Positions 48,586-60,400 of a stretch of 64,000 nt of DNA are shown here, piece after piece. Every line of letters begins with the position of its first letter. Within the stretch, counting starts at the first letter, position 1. The translations under genes and the position numbers were made by a program. A model generated the notes under the pieces. That model saw only the letters and a program-made list of their open reading frames with translations. It was not told the DNA's origin and made no database searches. This DNA comes from Apostichopus japonicus (Eukaryota; Echinodermata; Holothuroidea; Aspidochirotida; Stichopodidae), in contig NC_092571.1 in assembly GCF_037975245.1 (NCBI RefSeq), positions 26,304,564 through 26,368,563 on the forward strand. The letters are read 5' to 3'.

Positions 48586-48687
48586 TGGGGGGGGGGGGCT
48601 TATCATGCATTTGCCCCCTCAACTTTTTCATTGGGGGGACTGAGCCCCCCCAAGCCCCCCCCCCCGGTTCCGCCGCCACTGCCCTGA
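48586..48687 (-). mobile_element. hAT-like terminus, partial
   Basis: On the minus strand CAGTGGCGGCGGAACC is followed by long G and C runs, as at other hAT ends here. The opposite end was not identified. Confidence 0.45.
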
Positions 48688-49375
48688 TGATCCTGTCTGG
48701 ATCCCTGCAAGTTGTATGCATATGTCCGTGTATGATTGTAGCCCTATTAGAACAGCAGGCATGTAATGTGTGTTGCAATAGAATTTGCTAGAGAAGAGCG
48801 AGCACGTGTGCACAATTTATTTGTTATGCAGAGTCTCACATCAGTTAGGCAGGACACAGCGCACATGTGCAATGGACCTGTGTTTTAAATTAGCGCGGGT
48901 AGAATTGTTTACACTATTTAGGTATCCCGGAGCAAGAAGGATTGAATATATATATACATTTCTTGTAATGTTTGTTCAAAACTTTACGTTTTAACTCAAT
49001 GTGTTGATGTTTACAGCTGCATGTTACACTGTTCCATCATGAACATATTTTTGGTTTGATAAGTAACCTAAAACGTTTAATTTTGGTCTTGAATAAATCA
49101 ATGTGCATTACTAATGTGACAGAGATCGAGGTCTCCGTAGTTTCTAAATATTTCTTCTGGTTCAACTGACCCCCTGAACCTGGAAAATATGCGACCAAAT
49201 GTTCATGCCACCATATCATACGTAAACATTTGTCGCAGCTGTTCTATAGACCAAACCATGTGAGAATAATGGACCAATAGTGGAAAGTTGATGAAAGATG
49301 ACTAAATTTTACTATCAAACATTTCAGAGGTGGTATCCGCGAGTAAGCAAGCGATTCAATTCATAGCATATTGTC

Positions 49376-49759
49376 CAGTGGCGGAGCTAGGGGTATTGGT
49401 CAGAAGGGCGAGAATGGTCTGTAGGGGCGCTTTCGACACTATCTAAGCGTAGCGCCACCACAGGTTGGCGCGGAGCGTACATAATTTTTTTTGAGTAGAG
49501 ATACTCCCTAGATCGCCGGAAATGACCCTTTCCGGACCTTGCTAATTTGCAGATAAACGAAGAATAAAGAGCCGTTAGAGCATTTTGTCAGAAAAATTAC
49601 ACCAACAAAATGTGACAAATGTCAATAGGTAGATGAGAGCGCAATTAAATATTCAATAATCGCGAATAAGTAAAAAGTGGTAAAAAGCTGAAAAGGGCGC
49701 CAGCAGTCCATTTGAGTCCGTCAGGGGGGGGGGGGCATCTGCCCCCTGACTGTATGGAC
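49376..49759 (+). mobile_element. Second copy of the CAGTGGCGGAGC hAT element, right end lost
   Basis: Matches 47902-48300 almost throughout, including AGGGCGCCAGCAGTCCA and the G-run, but stops before the right inverted end. The subterminal block lies at about 49438. Confidence 0.82.
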
Positions 49760-51375
49760 GTAATTGCAAGATTGCACAGGAAGCAGGGATCAGTGGGGAT
49801 CGAGGCGACAAGAGGAATGGGAGGCGGGGGAGAAGGGGCTGGTACAGGTCGAAGGGGCATTACGCGTGTGTGTAATGACTACGAAGGAATGTATACAGAC
49901 AAGCTTTCATAGAGAAGGTGTTAAAATCACTGGATTTCAAAATATATAATATTAATGTTGACATTAGTTTTACTTACAGTCACACCAAAAATGCCAAGAT
50001 AGGTAGAATTTATACTCGGCGAACCCTAATTAAAGAGTAATTAACCGTTCCGTAAACACTGACAAGTTTGTTAGCCCAAACATTCATACATGCTAGCTAC
50101 ATCTTTTTTTATTCATATTTTAAATGAAACCATGTCTATCACGTGACGTCAGACAATAACAAACCGCCTGTTTCGCTCATTTTAAAGGTACATTGATGTA
50201 CTCGGCCTTTATATTACTAGATGTAATTTAGTCTATTCGAGTAGGCCTACTCGGTCTTTTCGGGGGAAATATACAATTTTGTTATCTCAGACTCGCTCGT
50301 AATACGTACATTGATGTACCATACAACGATTTGTAGCTGAACAAAGCATACCACATACCGTGTATTGATACAGTGTTGTATATCTGACCTTGCACTGTAT
50401 TTGAACTGTGATGGTTTTAGTCATGATTTCCTTGTTTATGTTGTACTGCATTGATCTGTACGGAAGCCGGCAATTCATGTAAATACTAAACAGGTTTTCA
50501 TTGTTTTATTATCGTGGACTTTATTATGATCATCGTGTAAACTTAGTATATTATGTGTGTGTTTGTTTGTTGTATATTATGATATAAATTTATTACAATA
50601 TAAGATCACATTGTCATCATCAGTTTGTCCTTTTGGTGTTCCATACACAACATGCAGTTTTGTGTCGAAGCCCCTTAATTTTTCAGCACATTGATCAACA
50701 ATACGTTATAAGTGTACTAACTGGCGTCGCAATACGTCGCAATCCAAGTGACCTTTATACGTCGTTCTTATCCACACATTCAATAAAGCTAGTTCATTAT
50801 TGTGTTCGTTCATATGCACATGACGTTATTCTGGATGTTACCCTGTGCTTTCCGCATAGCACCTTCCAGTTTCTCACAGCATTACCAAGTACTTGCTCAA
50901 AATGGATCATTTGGTAAGTATGAAAATTAACAGTCTAGTCAATCTGTGAAAACAAGAATGTGTTTTGACGGTAAACATAGACATATTCCTTGTGAGAAAT
51001 ATATTGCAAATATGTCATTAATTCATCGAGGTTGCAGAACAAAATGGCGGCTACTGCCTGCGCTATATTTTTGACGAAAGTAGTAGGAATTGTTTTCACT
51101 GGCATAAATAATAATAAATGACATAACTATATAGAATTTCCAGAAATTAACTTATTTCCCGGCATGATACTAGGTAATCATTTTAGTGAAAGACTTTCCG
51201 CATGACTTCCACGTATGGTTTTCTGTCCAATTGTCATTTAGCAAAATAATTATCATCTGGCTATCGGTTCCAATAAGAGGGCACGTGAAGATATGGAGGA
51301 TAGACAGGATAGGGAAACTGAAATAAAGGGAGTATTTTTTGTCATAAGATAATCATGTATGTATGTATGTATATG
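49760..51375. other. Intergenic, no gene seen
   Basis: Only short open frames. An (ATGT)n run ends near 51374, next to the SINE. Confidence 0.5.
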
Positions 51376-51601
51376 TGATCTTCCCGCAAGCAGGAACTCG
51401 CGAAAGAAGCCATGGAGGCTTATAGACTCGCAAGCTGACCGAAGCCAATCTCTCGGCACACATCCATTTAACGTCCATGTCGGGAAGTTGTTATTGAACA
51501 ACACCCTTGCCAGACGACACACATTGCTGTCGGCGGGGAATCGAACCGGGGATCTCATAACTGGGAGACGCCGGCGTAACCACTAGACTATACACTCCGC
51601 C
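51376..51601 (-). repeat. tRNA-derived SINE, copy 1
   Basis: On the minus strand: acceptor-like GGCGGAG, A-box-like TAGTCTAGTGG and B box GGTTCGATTCC, then a unique body ending GCGAGTTCCTGCTTGCGG. The acceptor stem pairs six of seven with the segment after the B box. A relative lies at 53667-53868. Confidence 0.75.
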
Positions 51602-52026
51602 TATGGATAGGATCATAAATGGATAGGAGCCACACCTGCACCCCTCCCCTCCCCACGTATAAATCAATGTTTTGCTCGAGTCATACTCAAAGTAACGGGA
51701 CTGACTTGCGGTATTACCAATTAAAATAACAGTTGTGAGCTAATCACTTGAATCCTGTCGATAAATTGTCGATGACTTGAGTCGAAGACTTCAATGAAGA
51801 CTTCGGCGACACGTCAGAACGGAACTTTATCCCTTCCCTTCTGATCGTGGGCAGAATTCTGCACGATTGACGAGTCAGTTGCTACAAATAAAGGCTACAC
51901 TCTAAGAAATTATAAGTATTTACTTCCCAATAGTTAGTGCAATTTTTGTGAACAATTGGGGAAACATAGCACTTGAAATATTTTTTAGGGTTTTTCTCAT
52001 CTGGGTTTAGCACTTTCTTTCCTTAA

Positions 52027-52532
52027 AGTCTCAATGTGTGTTTGAAAATTTTTAACTTCGATCTTTCCAGCTTACTGCCCTAAAAGCTTAATGAAAATAA
52101 CACCGTTCTATGCAATTCTTATATTAATAATCATTATCTTTATGAAGTTATCTGTCGTTAAACATTTTGAGCTGAATAAAATTCGACAGATTTTTTAACG
52201 AGTCCGTAGATTCTACAGAATTTACTCAAAATTTACAAGCTCCGCAACAACGTTTTGTTTACGATCCTTAGGCATAGGACTTACGAGTGGACGATACGAG
52301 TATATCTAGGTTACATTTGTGTTATGAACATGCTGATATGGGCGGTCGCAGTGATTTTACGGTAAATCGTTCGTACCATACTTAGGCAACAGAAAATAAA
52401 ATGTGCTTCTTTTGATTGCGACAACTTTTTTTCCATTAAACCCACCTGGTCAGATTGCATTTAGAATATGGAACATTTAATCTGCGTCGGAAGTTTGTTT
52501 CCGCAATTCAGCAGTAAACACGTATGCAGACT
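52027..52532 (+). mobile_element. TTAA-flanked MITE, copy 3
   Basis: TTAA at 52023-52026 and 52533-52536, ends AGTCTCAATGTGTGTTTG and a diverged right end (GTATGCAGACT). The interior follows copy 1 with small deletions. Confidence 0.8.
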
Positions 52533-52593
52533 TTAACTATTGGGTAATATGTAATTTCTTCAGTTATAGGGTAAAACATAACGAAGTGATTAT

Positions 52594-53384
52594 TCGCAGG
52601 GCAGCCCGGCGAATAACGTACACAGACACCTTATTCGCAGGGCTGTAGGATTTTTAAAATAGGCTTAATATTAGGTTTTGCCATTTAATACCAGTCAGTT
52701 TGGGGCCTTAAAAAACCAACCTTTTTGGCCCAAATAGTCTTAGCTACTTCATAAGCTAATTTTTGGAACCCCAGCGGTTTAATTTAAAAGCTTATATTAA
52801 GGGAGCTTATCTTGGGATTCCCCAAAAGCCGGTCAAAATTGCCTGAAAGCCAATATGGTCAAGGGTGTGACACTCCCCCCCCTCCCACACCTTTACATGC
52901 AAATGAGCAGTCACTCTGCAAAAACAAAGGTGAAAATGAGGGATGACATTTTTTATGTAAGCGGTTCTAATGCTAGACTGGTTCAATCTTAAGGCCCTAA
53001 AGGCTTCCAAAACCAATCCTAACAGCATTAAGATAGGAATCCCAAAGGCCAATAAATTCCTCAAAATATAGGGGCTCCCAATTAAGACTCTCAAAAAGAT
53101 AGCTGGTGCCCAAAAGCAAACTCGAATAGCCCCAAAAGTTACTGAGCCTGTTAACCCAGTCTAAGGCTGCCCTGTGAATAAGGTGTATGTGTATGGCTAT
53201 TCGCAGGGCAGCCCTGCACGTAAGATGCTTGTGTCTGGCTATTCGCAGGGCAGCCCTGCAAATAAGGTGTCTGTGTTCGGCTGTTTGAAGGGCTGCCCTG
53301 TGAATGTGTCCGGCTATTCGCAGGGCTGCCCTGCGAATAAGGTGTATGTGTCTGGCTATTCGCAGGGCTGCCCTGCAAATAAGC
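52594..53384. repeat. Palindromic minisatellite in two blocks
   Basis: The core GCAGGGCWGCCCTGC, itself a palindrome, with AATAAGGTG and GGCTATTC on its sides repeats about every 33-44 bases: five clear units and a partial one in 53163-53384, and two units in 52594-52645. Each unit can form a hairpin. The overlapping open frames are products of the repeat. Confidence 0.88.
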
Positions 53385-53666
53385 CCCACCAAAACATAAA
53401 GTTGCTTGAGATGTAGCACTTCCATTCCTAGTGTTGTTGTTTAATGGTTGCTGCTTGGTATTTCTGTTAGTATAATAGTTTACTTACAATCCGTGATTAA
53501 GAGAATATAATAACACGCTTATAATGGCTTATGCATATATTTTTATATAACTCTTCTTTTAACTGCAGTATTTCGCAGGAAGATAATGAAGTAATTATGA
53601 ACAATCTGCAAGATAGTATACAAAACTCTTCACTGGTCACTGCGATCTAATCTATGAATGTATATT

Positions 53667-53868
53667 AGATCCTCCTGCAAGCAGGAACTCGCGAAGGAGC
53701 CTAATTGGCCTATCAAAGCCGCAAGCTGACCGAAGTCAGTCTCTCACATTCATATTTAACGTCCATGATTATGAATTGTTAATTGTCAACAACTCTGTAA
53801 CTGGACGACATACATTAATCTGGGAGTGGCTCGAACCGGGGACCATATGATTGGGGGACCTAAATCTT
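53667..53868 (-). repeat. tRNA-derived SINE, copy 2
   Basis: Same body as 51376-51601 (CAAGCAGGAACTCGCGAA, AAGCTGACCGAAG, TTTAACGTCCATG). The tRNA head is degraded: GCTCGAACC at the B box, and the A-box end is missing. Confidence 0.7.
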
Positions 53869-54339
53869 CGGGGGGAACGGGGACCTTAATCTTCCCCAAC
53901 TGCTCCTCATCTCTTACAAAGACTATGATAAGGTCATTGCTCTAAATCTCACCAGCTCCTCCTCTTCCCATGCGAAGAAATATTTAAGTGCTTGATATTA
54001 AGTTGCATAATCTTCTCTTTGACTGGATAGTCTTCTCTTTGTACTCAAAATATTCTGTAAATGAGAACAAGAATAAGAAATTGCATTGTCTTTATATGAT
54101 TATTTGCTATCACGACTTTATATTTATGCTAAAAGCTTTCTTTATACATGATTATCTCCACAGGAAAACACAATTCTTCAATGTAATTGAGTTATTACAA
54201 ACCTTCACTGCTTATTTTATTAGTACAGTAAATTTATCGTTGCAGAAAACAATAAACCACTAAAGTATAACACCTTGCAAAACGTTGCAAAGTAGCGACT
54301 GCTCGTGATCTGTTTGTCCTTTCTTCTGCACAACAACTA

Positions 54340-54776
54340 TAGTCGTATCCTGCTTGCATTCTGCATGTGATCATGGAGGTCTGTGTTACCTCCATGATGT
54401 GATCAAAATTGGTCATATAGACCTTACATACACAAGCAGTGTAGTGTCGAAGCTAATATTTCGTTTCGAGTGTAAAAACTGCCGTCGCATAAAGGTCGCA
54501 AAGGAAACTTGATCTCTTTGTGGTAATTTCCCTAACAACCAAGCTAGTTTCTGATTCGTTCATTTGTGTTATCTATAGTCGTATCCTGCTTGCGTCACTT
54601 TCTGCATGTGATCAATCTTGGTCATATTGACTTACATACACAAGCAGTGTAGTGTCGAATCTAAAATTTCGTTTCGAGTGTGTAAACTGCCGTCGCAAAA
54701 CGTCGCAAAGGAAACTTGATCAATAGTCGTGTTTTCCCTCACAACAGCCAAGCTAGTTCCTGATTCATTCTTTGTT
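54340..54776. repeat. 237-bp tandem duplication
   Basis: TATAGTCGTATCCTGCTTGC occurs at 54340 and 54577, and the copies then run in parallel through ACACAAGCAGTGTAGTGTCGA and GCAAAGGAAACTTGATC. It abuts the left end of the 2.7-kb element. Confidence 0.85.
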
Positions 54777-55565
54777 CGTTCATACGGTGACCGGACAACT
54801 CCCCCCTGGACAATTACCCCCCGGACAATTAACCCCCAGACAACTCCCCCCTGGACAATTACCCCCCGGACAATTCCCACCCAGACAATTCCCACCCCGG
54901 ACAGTTCCCACCCCAGACAATTCCCCCCCGGACAATTCCCATCCCGGACGACTTCCCCCCGGACAATTACCCCCCGGTCAATAACCTTCCCGAACAATTT
55001 CCCCCCGGACTATTTCCCCCCCGGCCAATTTCCCCGGACAATTGCTAAAGCGCGAGAAAGCGGAATATATACGTACAAATATATATATGCTGTACTTGCG
55101 AAATACATACATGGTTAACTTCAAAAATACATTTTAGACATATTTGTTTACACATATATATATTCCCTGAAAATTATATTTATTCCCTTAAAGTATATAT
55201 TTATATATTCTCCAGGCGTACAGAAAGTATTTTCTTAATAACAAATATGTATTCTGTGCAAAAATATATATTCTCCTATAGTAAATATTCTGTCAAAAAT
55301 ATATATTCTCTAACACAAACAATATTTTTTCTCTGCCAAGAATATATTTATTCTCTAAGAGAAAAAAAAGGTATTCTCTAAAGAAATATATATATCCTTT
55401 TCAAAAAGTATGTCAATTCTCTGACCGAAAAATATTTTTCTCTAACAAAATATATAAATTCTGTGACAGAAAATATATATATTCTATAGAAAAAGTTTTT
55501 GTCTGTACAAAAATAAATTTTTATTCTTTGTAGGAAATAATATATATATTCTCTAATAACAAAGT

Positions 55566-56008
55566 TCTATTCTGTGCAAGAAATATATTCTGTAAGAAAA
55601 ATATATATGCTAAACAAAGTACGGTGCTCTGTAAGTGCCAACTGAGATGTTTTGTTGTTCAGTAACTTCAGTGACCAGCTTATACCAGGGAGCTGCTACT
55701 CTAACAGCTCCCTGGTTATATGATATGTTAATGGGACTGTTAAGCCGGCTAGATACAGTAGGCTATGCTGTCGATCGTATCGTCGTAATATCATATGCAA
55801 TGTGATGTCGCAAAACCACTAACTTTGAACTGCATTTCGGTTCTGAGCAAGAAAGTGCATTGTACTTGCACACTTATTGCCAATATAATGAATAAGCTGT
55901 TCACTGAAGTTACTGAAACACCAACATCTCAGCTGGTACTTACAGAGCTCCGTACTTTGTTCAGCATATATATATTTCTTACAGAATATATTTTTTGCAC
56001 AGAATAGA
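55566..56008. repeat. Long inverted repeat with internal hairpin
   Basis: Arms of about 115 bases, 55566-55683 and 55889-56008, are near-exact inverses. Between them ACCAGGGAGCTG and CAGCTCCCTGGT (55684-55716) form a second hairpin. Probably a fold-back MITE inside the larger element. Confidence 0.85.
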
Positions 56009-56609
56009 AAGGCCTACCTGACATGTCAATAAAACATTGTATCCTAATTCACAAGTCAGTAATATGAGGCATCGCTTCGGCTTTTGTCCACAAACTTTCA
56101 GTTCTGTTACCAAATTGTTGACCCTTATTATGGCCAGCAAGAAAAGACGAAACTTTGAATTCATCGGGGGTGTTGAAGAAATTGGGAGGTTGGCTGATCA
56201 TTGTAGTACTTTGCTGCTAAATGATCAGAACAACCCAGATTGCTTGAAGAAATAAAGGAGGAAATTCAAAAAGAGTGGGCTCAACTCAAGTCTCAAGTCA
56301 GTGGCTAAAATGTTCCATTTGGTCCCCTATCCCAGCTTGTAATCCAGGAAGGCTACAACTATCCTCTGTTGTCTGAATTATTTAAAGTAATGGTACACCT
56401 TTTGCACGCAAAGTAAGGCTTCCAAGCGGCAGGTTTAAGCAAATGCAAGTATGTTGGAGTTTACAGTTTTTGAGTTTTAGATTCTACGGATGCCCATAAG
56501 CTCATTTCCATAGCCAATAGCCCCCTATTCGTACGAGGCGTAACGCACATGTTATCTGATAGGCTGGTCGGTGGGAGATACTGTAGCTTATAAACAAGGT
56601 TTCCACAAC

Positions 56610-57030
56610 TTGGCGTCTGGCGACTCAAAATGACCTTTGATCTCAATAAAATATTGTACTGAACGTGTAACAAATACATACTAAATATGAGATTCGTTCA
56701 ACATTCCCTTCTTGAGATATCGTGTTTACAAGGTTTACACTATTTGACCCCTGGTGAACCCAAATGACCTTTGACCTCCACATTAAACTAGAGGCTTTTG
56801 CTCCTAAATGTGGTCCCCTACTCATGAACTTAAATATGATATTGGTTTAAGCTTACATCCTTGAGATATCGTCTTTACAGGGTTTTTACTATTTGGCCCC
56901 TGGTGACTCAAAATGATCTTTGACCTACCCACAAAACAAAAGGGTTCTTCCACCCAATGTGTTACTCATATACACCAATATTAGATTGGTCAAAGCTTGA
57001 CTTCCTGCGATATCGTATTTACAAGCGAGG
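56610..57030. repeat. GACCTTTGACC tandem repeat, second locus
   Basis: About three units of ~120 bases with CTTGAGATATCGT, TTTACA and CAAATGACCTTTGACCTCC. Same family as 40530-41385. Confidence 0.72.
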
Positions 57031-57478
57031 CGTTACCCCCCCCCCCCCCCCCCAACACACACGCATACACGCATACACACTCTCCGCCCGCATGAATGCA
57101 TAGGTTACGATTGTCATCGAAACCAATACTGAAATCTCTTGTTGCACACCCTCATTTTTACTGGAATAATAGCCTTAACCCCGCCTACATCGGCTGTCAA
57201 TCAATCGTCGGAATTTCCGAGGAAGGGGATTGTCCGGGGGGAAATTGTCCGGGGGGAAATTGTCCGGGGGGCAATTGTCATGGGTGGGAATTGTCCGGAG
57301 TGGGAATTGTCCGGGAGGCAATTGTCAGGGTTGGCAATTGTCCGGGTGGGAATTGTCCGGGGGGCAATTGTCAGGGTTGGGAATTGTCCGGGGGGCAATT
57401 GTCCGAGGGGGAATCGTCCGGGGGGTAATCGTCCGGGGGGAAATCGTCCAGGGGGGAATTGTCCGGGAACCGTTCATA

Positions 57479-60400
57479 CGTGTATATAGTTAGTGCAAAA
57501 CACTTGCAGGAATTTCCCCGATTGCGCAATGTGTGTGCTAATATCCACTTTATCAAAGCGACGCAAAGCGTCTCAAATTGTTACAAGAGTCGCAAAGTAT
57601 CGCAAGAAGATATCTGCGACTTGCAGTTTACCTTATTCTCTATATCTACTTGAAACGAGTGGATATTAATACAACAGATTAAGTAAATGTACATAATACG
57701 AAGATAGAAATATAAGCAAAAGATGAACGTTAATGTAAGACATTAAAGTGCAAATGCTGTATATGCATGTATAGGACTAGAACTATGTTTAAATATATAA
57801 ATCTGAAAGCTGAAGTCCCTAGCCTAGATAAAACTATATAGTACCGATATTAACTATCATAAATACAAACTGAACGGATACTCAAATCAAAATATCAATA
57901 TCTCATATTACATGCTGAACCAATCGTCATACAGATCCATCTGTGTTAGTAATGTGAACTTCGTCATTTATCTTCTGCAATCACAGCTGACGTCTATGGC
58001 AAGTTAAAAGCTCATTTATTAGAGACACTACGTTTGTTGATCGAGACATGCATTGCGACTATACTGCGAGAGATTGCACGACTTATTCTACTACAGAATA
58101 GTGCTAGTACAAGCAAGGGATTTGTTATTTAATTGGATATACAACGGTATCGTTACACATCTAAAATCCCATCAATAGATACCTGAAATTCATTCATCCT
58201 TTAGGACGATTTAATGAGTAGATTGACAGTTCTTGCTGGTCTTTTCAAGCCAACCTTAACCCCCTCTCTCCATAAGAAGTGATTCTTTTCATACTTAACA
58301 TAAACAGATTTTTTATTAAGTTGAATAATATTTTTAACCTGTAGCTGCCGAGATGTGTTAAAACTACATACGATATTAAAGGACAACGGCTGGTCCACAT
58401 TCTTTAACTTAGTTACACTAATCGTGGGAGTATAAACTGTGAGATCAATGATAAAAAAATAAGATTTAAATTAGATGTCATAATCCTCAAGGTGGATTAA
58501 CGTCATACTAGGTATTGCTTATTGTGTACAATAACTCTATTGTTTCCTGTGATTTTCAGTGGTCATGAAGGGTCAACAGAAGTCAGAGTCTGAACATCTT
58601 GTAAACAGGATAAATCAAGAAGTACATCTTTCTTGAACTCCATACATAGTGTTTAGATCCAGCTTGCTGAGTGCAAGAACCACATTGAAACTAATAGACG
58701 TCAAATGTCAAACGAATTCAACATGTGTCAAATTATGAAACCTTAACATCACAATTTCAACTACAATAAATCTGTGAATTCTCCAATATCAAATTCAGTT
58801 CGGTTTAATATTCTGAAGGGGCTCTATAATTCTTCAACAAAACATGCATCCAGGACATGAGATTTGCTTCAAAGAGTTGATAGTCTTTCAACACACTCAT
58901 GCGCGCCCTTAGCACTTTCAACCTCTGAGCTTCAATGGGTCAACAGGATATCTCAAATGGTGGAAAAGGAAAATACCACAAGGTGTCAACAGGTTATCTA
59001 AAATTTTATCAAACTTGCCACTTTCTCTGTGATTCGGTATAGTAGATGACTTTCACTTTGGCAGTTAGTTGTGAACATGTTTTACAGTGTATAACAATGT
59101 CTTGTAGAGCTCTCATTCATTAAACAACATGTTAAAGGGATGGTTGGTGACAGAGCTGATTTGCTAGTTCAAATTTTTTAAGAGAAAATGTCCTTTTATC
59201 CATACACCTTATGTGCCTATATTTCACATAGTATGACTGTTCTTTCTAGATACTGCAACATTTTTGAATAAAAAATCTATACAGTGAACTTTTTACCAGT
59301 GGATTAAACGGTTGATGCACTGACAGTGACCAAACGAACTGAAAATTTCCGACCTTTTCTGGTTCTCACTTAATCCTTGTGCAAATAAAAACTCACTTGC
59401 TCCACATTAGTCATATACTTATGTGAAATTTTGAGCATATTGTATTGCAAGGAATAACAAAGCAAAATAGCTTTCTAATTACAATATGTATTGAAATTCT
59501 GGTTCCCATGGGACCTTCTTCAGCATTGGCTAGTGTTGAAGTGAATGGTATACACAAATACAATGCTGACATAGATTGCTTTCCCGAAAGGCATCGTTGT
59601 AACAGTAAGTTATCGCCTCTCTACCATTAGGCATCATATTGCCAGAGCAAACAAACTTAGCAGTACGGACGGGACCTATACATCCTACTGAAAATACGTA
59701 CGGATTTCAAAAATGGTTTAAAAATGTGTCAAATATGCTCCCACATTGAAAGGGATGTATATATATATATATCATTATGTGAGGAGAAGGGGATCGTTAG
59801 TGTTTTTTTTATATTAAACCAGGCTATAATCAAGTCCACCTATCCGGAATCCGAGTTTGGATCCAATTCTCTCGATTCCGAGCAAAAAAGACTCGACTTT
59901 GAGTTGAGTGTAAACTAAATCCGTGAAGTTTGCATGACAAATAAGTAACATCTTTGGCATATAAAGGCAAAACAAGTCTTAAGGCCTGCTCGTTTCCTCT
60001 GTAGTTGGATGTATTTTTTTATCAAGCTGGTGTCCCAAGTTGGTAACAAAAGGGGTCACCCTGATTTGATTGGCCTCTGTGCGGTTCATTTGATTGAATT
60101 CTGCAGGGTCGAATGAAAACTGTTCCTACCAAAGTTTACTATAATAACATTTCTGCCATCATAACAACAATAAGAAGAGCTGGTAAAATATTTTGTTCTG
60201 TGTTACCATGTACATAGAACCAAATTTAGCTTGCATTGCCATTACCTAACAGTGCGTAGGTTTTGGTTGAGTATGTCAATTCTTGGTTAAAATGAAATTT
60301 GACTAATGTAAATTCATCTTTGATTATGGAAATGCAGGATTTGATGTAAGTAATTCAATGCAGAATCATTTTAAAACTCAACCATACCATTACCAATATT

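Larger units (their letters stand above)
54785..57470. mobile_element. 2.7-kb element with inverted minisatellite termini
   Basis: The left end is CGGTGACCGGACAACTCC followed by about 250 bases of a 15-16-base repeat (CCGGACAATTCCCCC) to 55045. The right end is the same repeat inverted (57228-57470), closing GTCCGGGAACCG. CGTTCATA lies on both sides (54777-54784, 57471-57478) and fits a target duplication of 6-8 bases. The interior has an AT-rich irregular repeat (55140-55620), a long inverted repeat (55566-56008), a GACCTTTGACC repeat (56610-57030) and a C-run with CA repeats (57036-57080). No transposase frame was recognised. Confidence 0.7.

Noticed and set aside
53163-53384. CRISPR-like array of palindromic repeats
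   Set aside because: The host is a eukaryote, repeat and spacer lengths are irregular and the spacers are themselves repeated.
52997-53425. 142-residue open frame and overlapping repeats-rich frames
   Set aside because: Products of the palindromic minisatellite; no conserved domain.
54729-55118. Pro/Thr-rich 129-residue open frame and its neighbours at 57096-57493
   Set aside because: They read the 15-16-base minisatellite; all frames are open because the unit has no stop.
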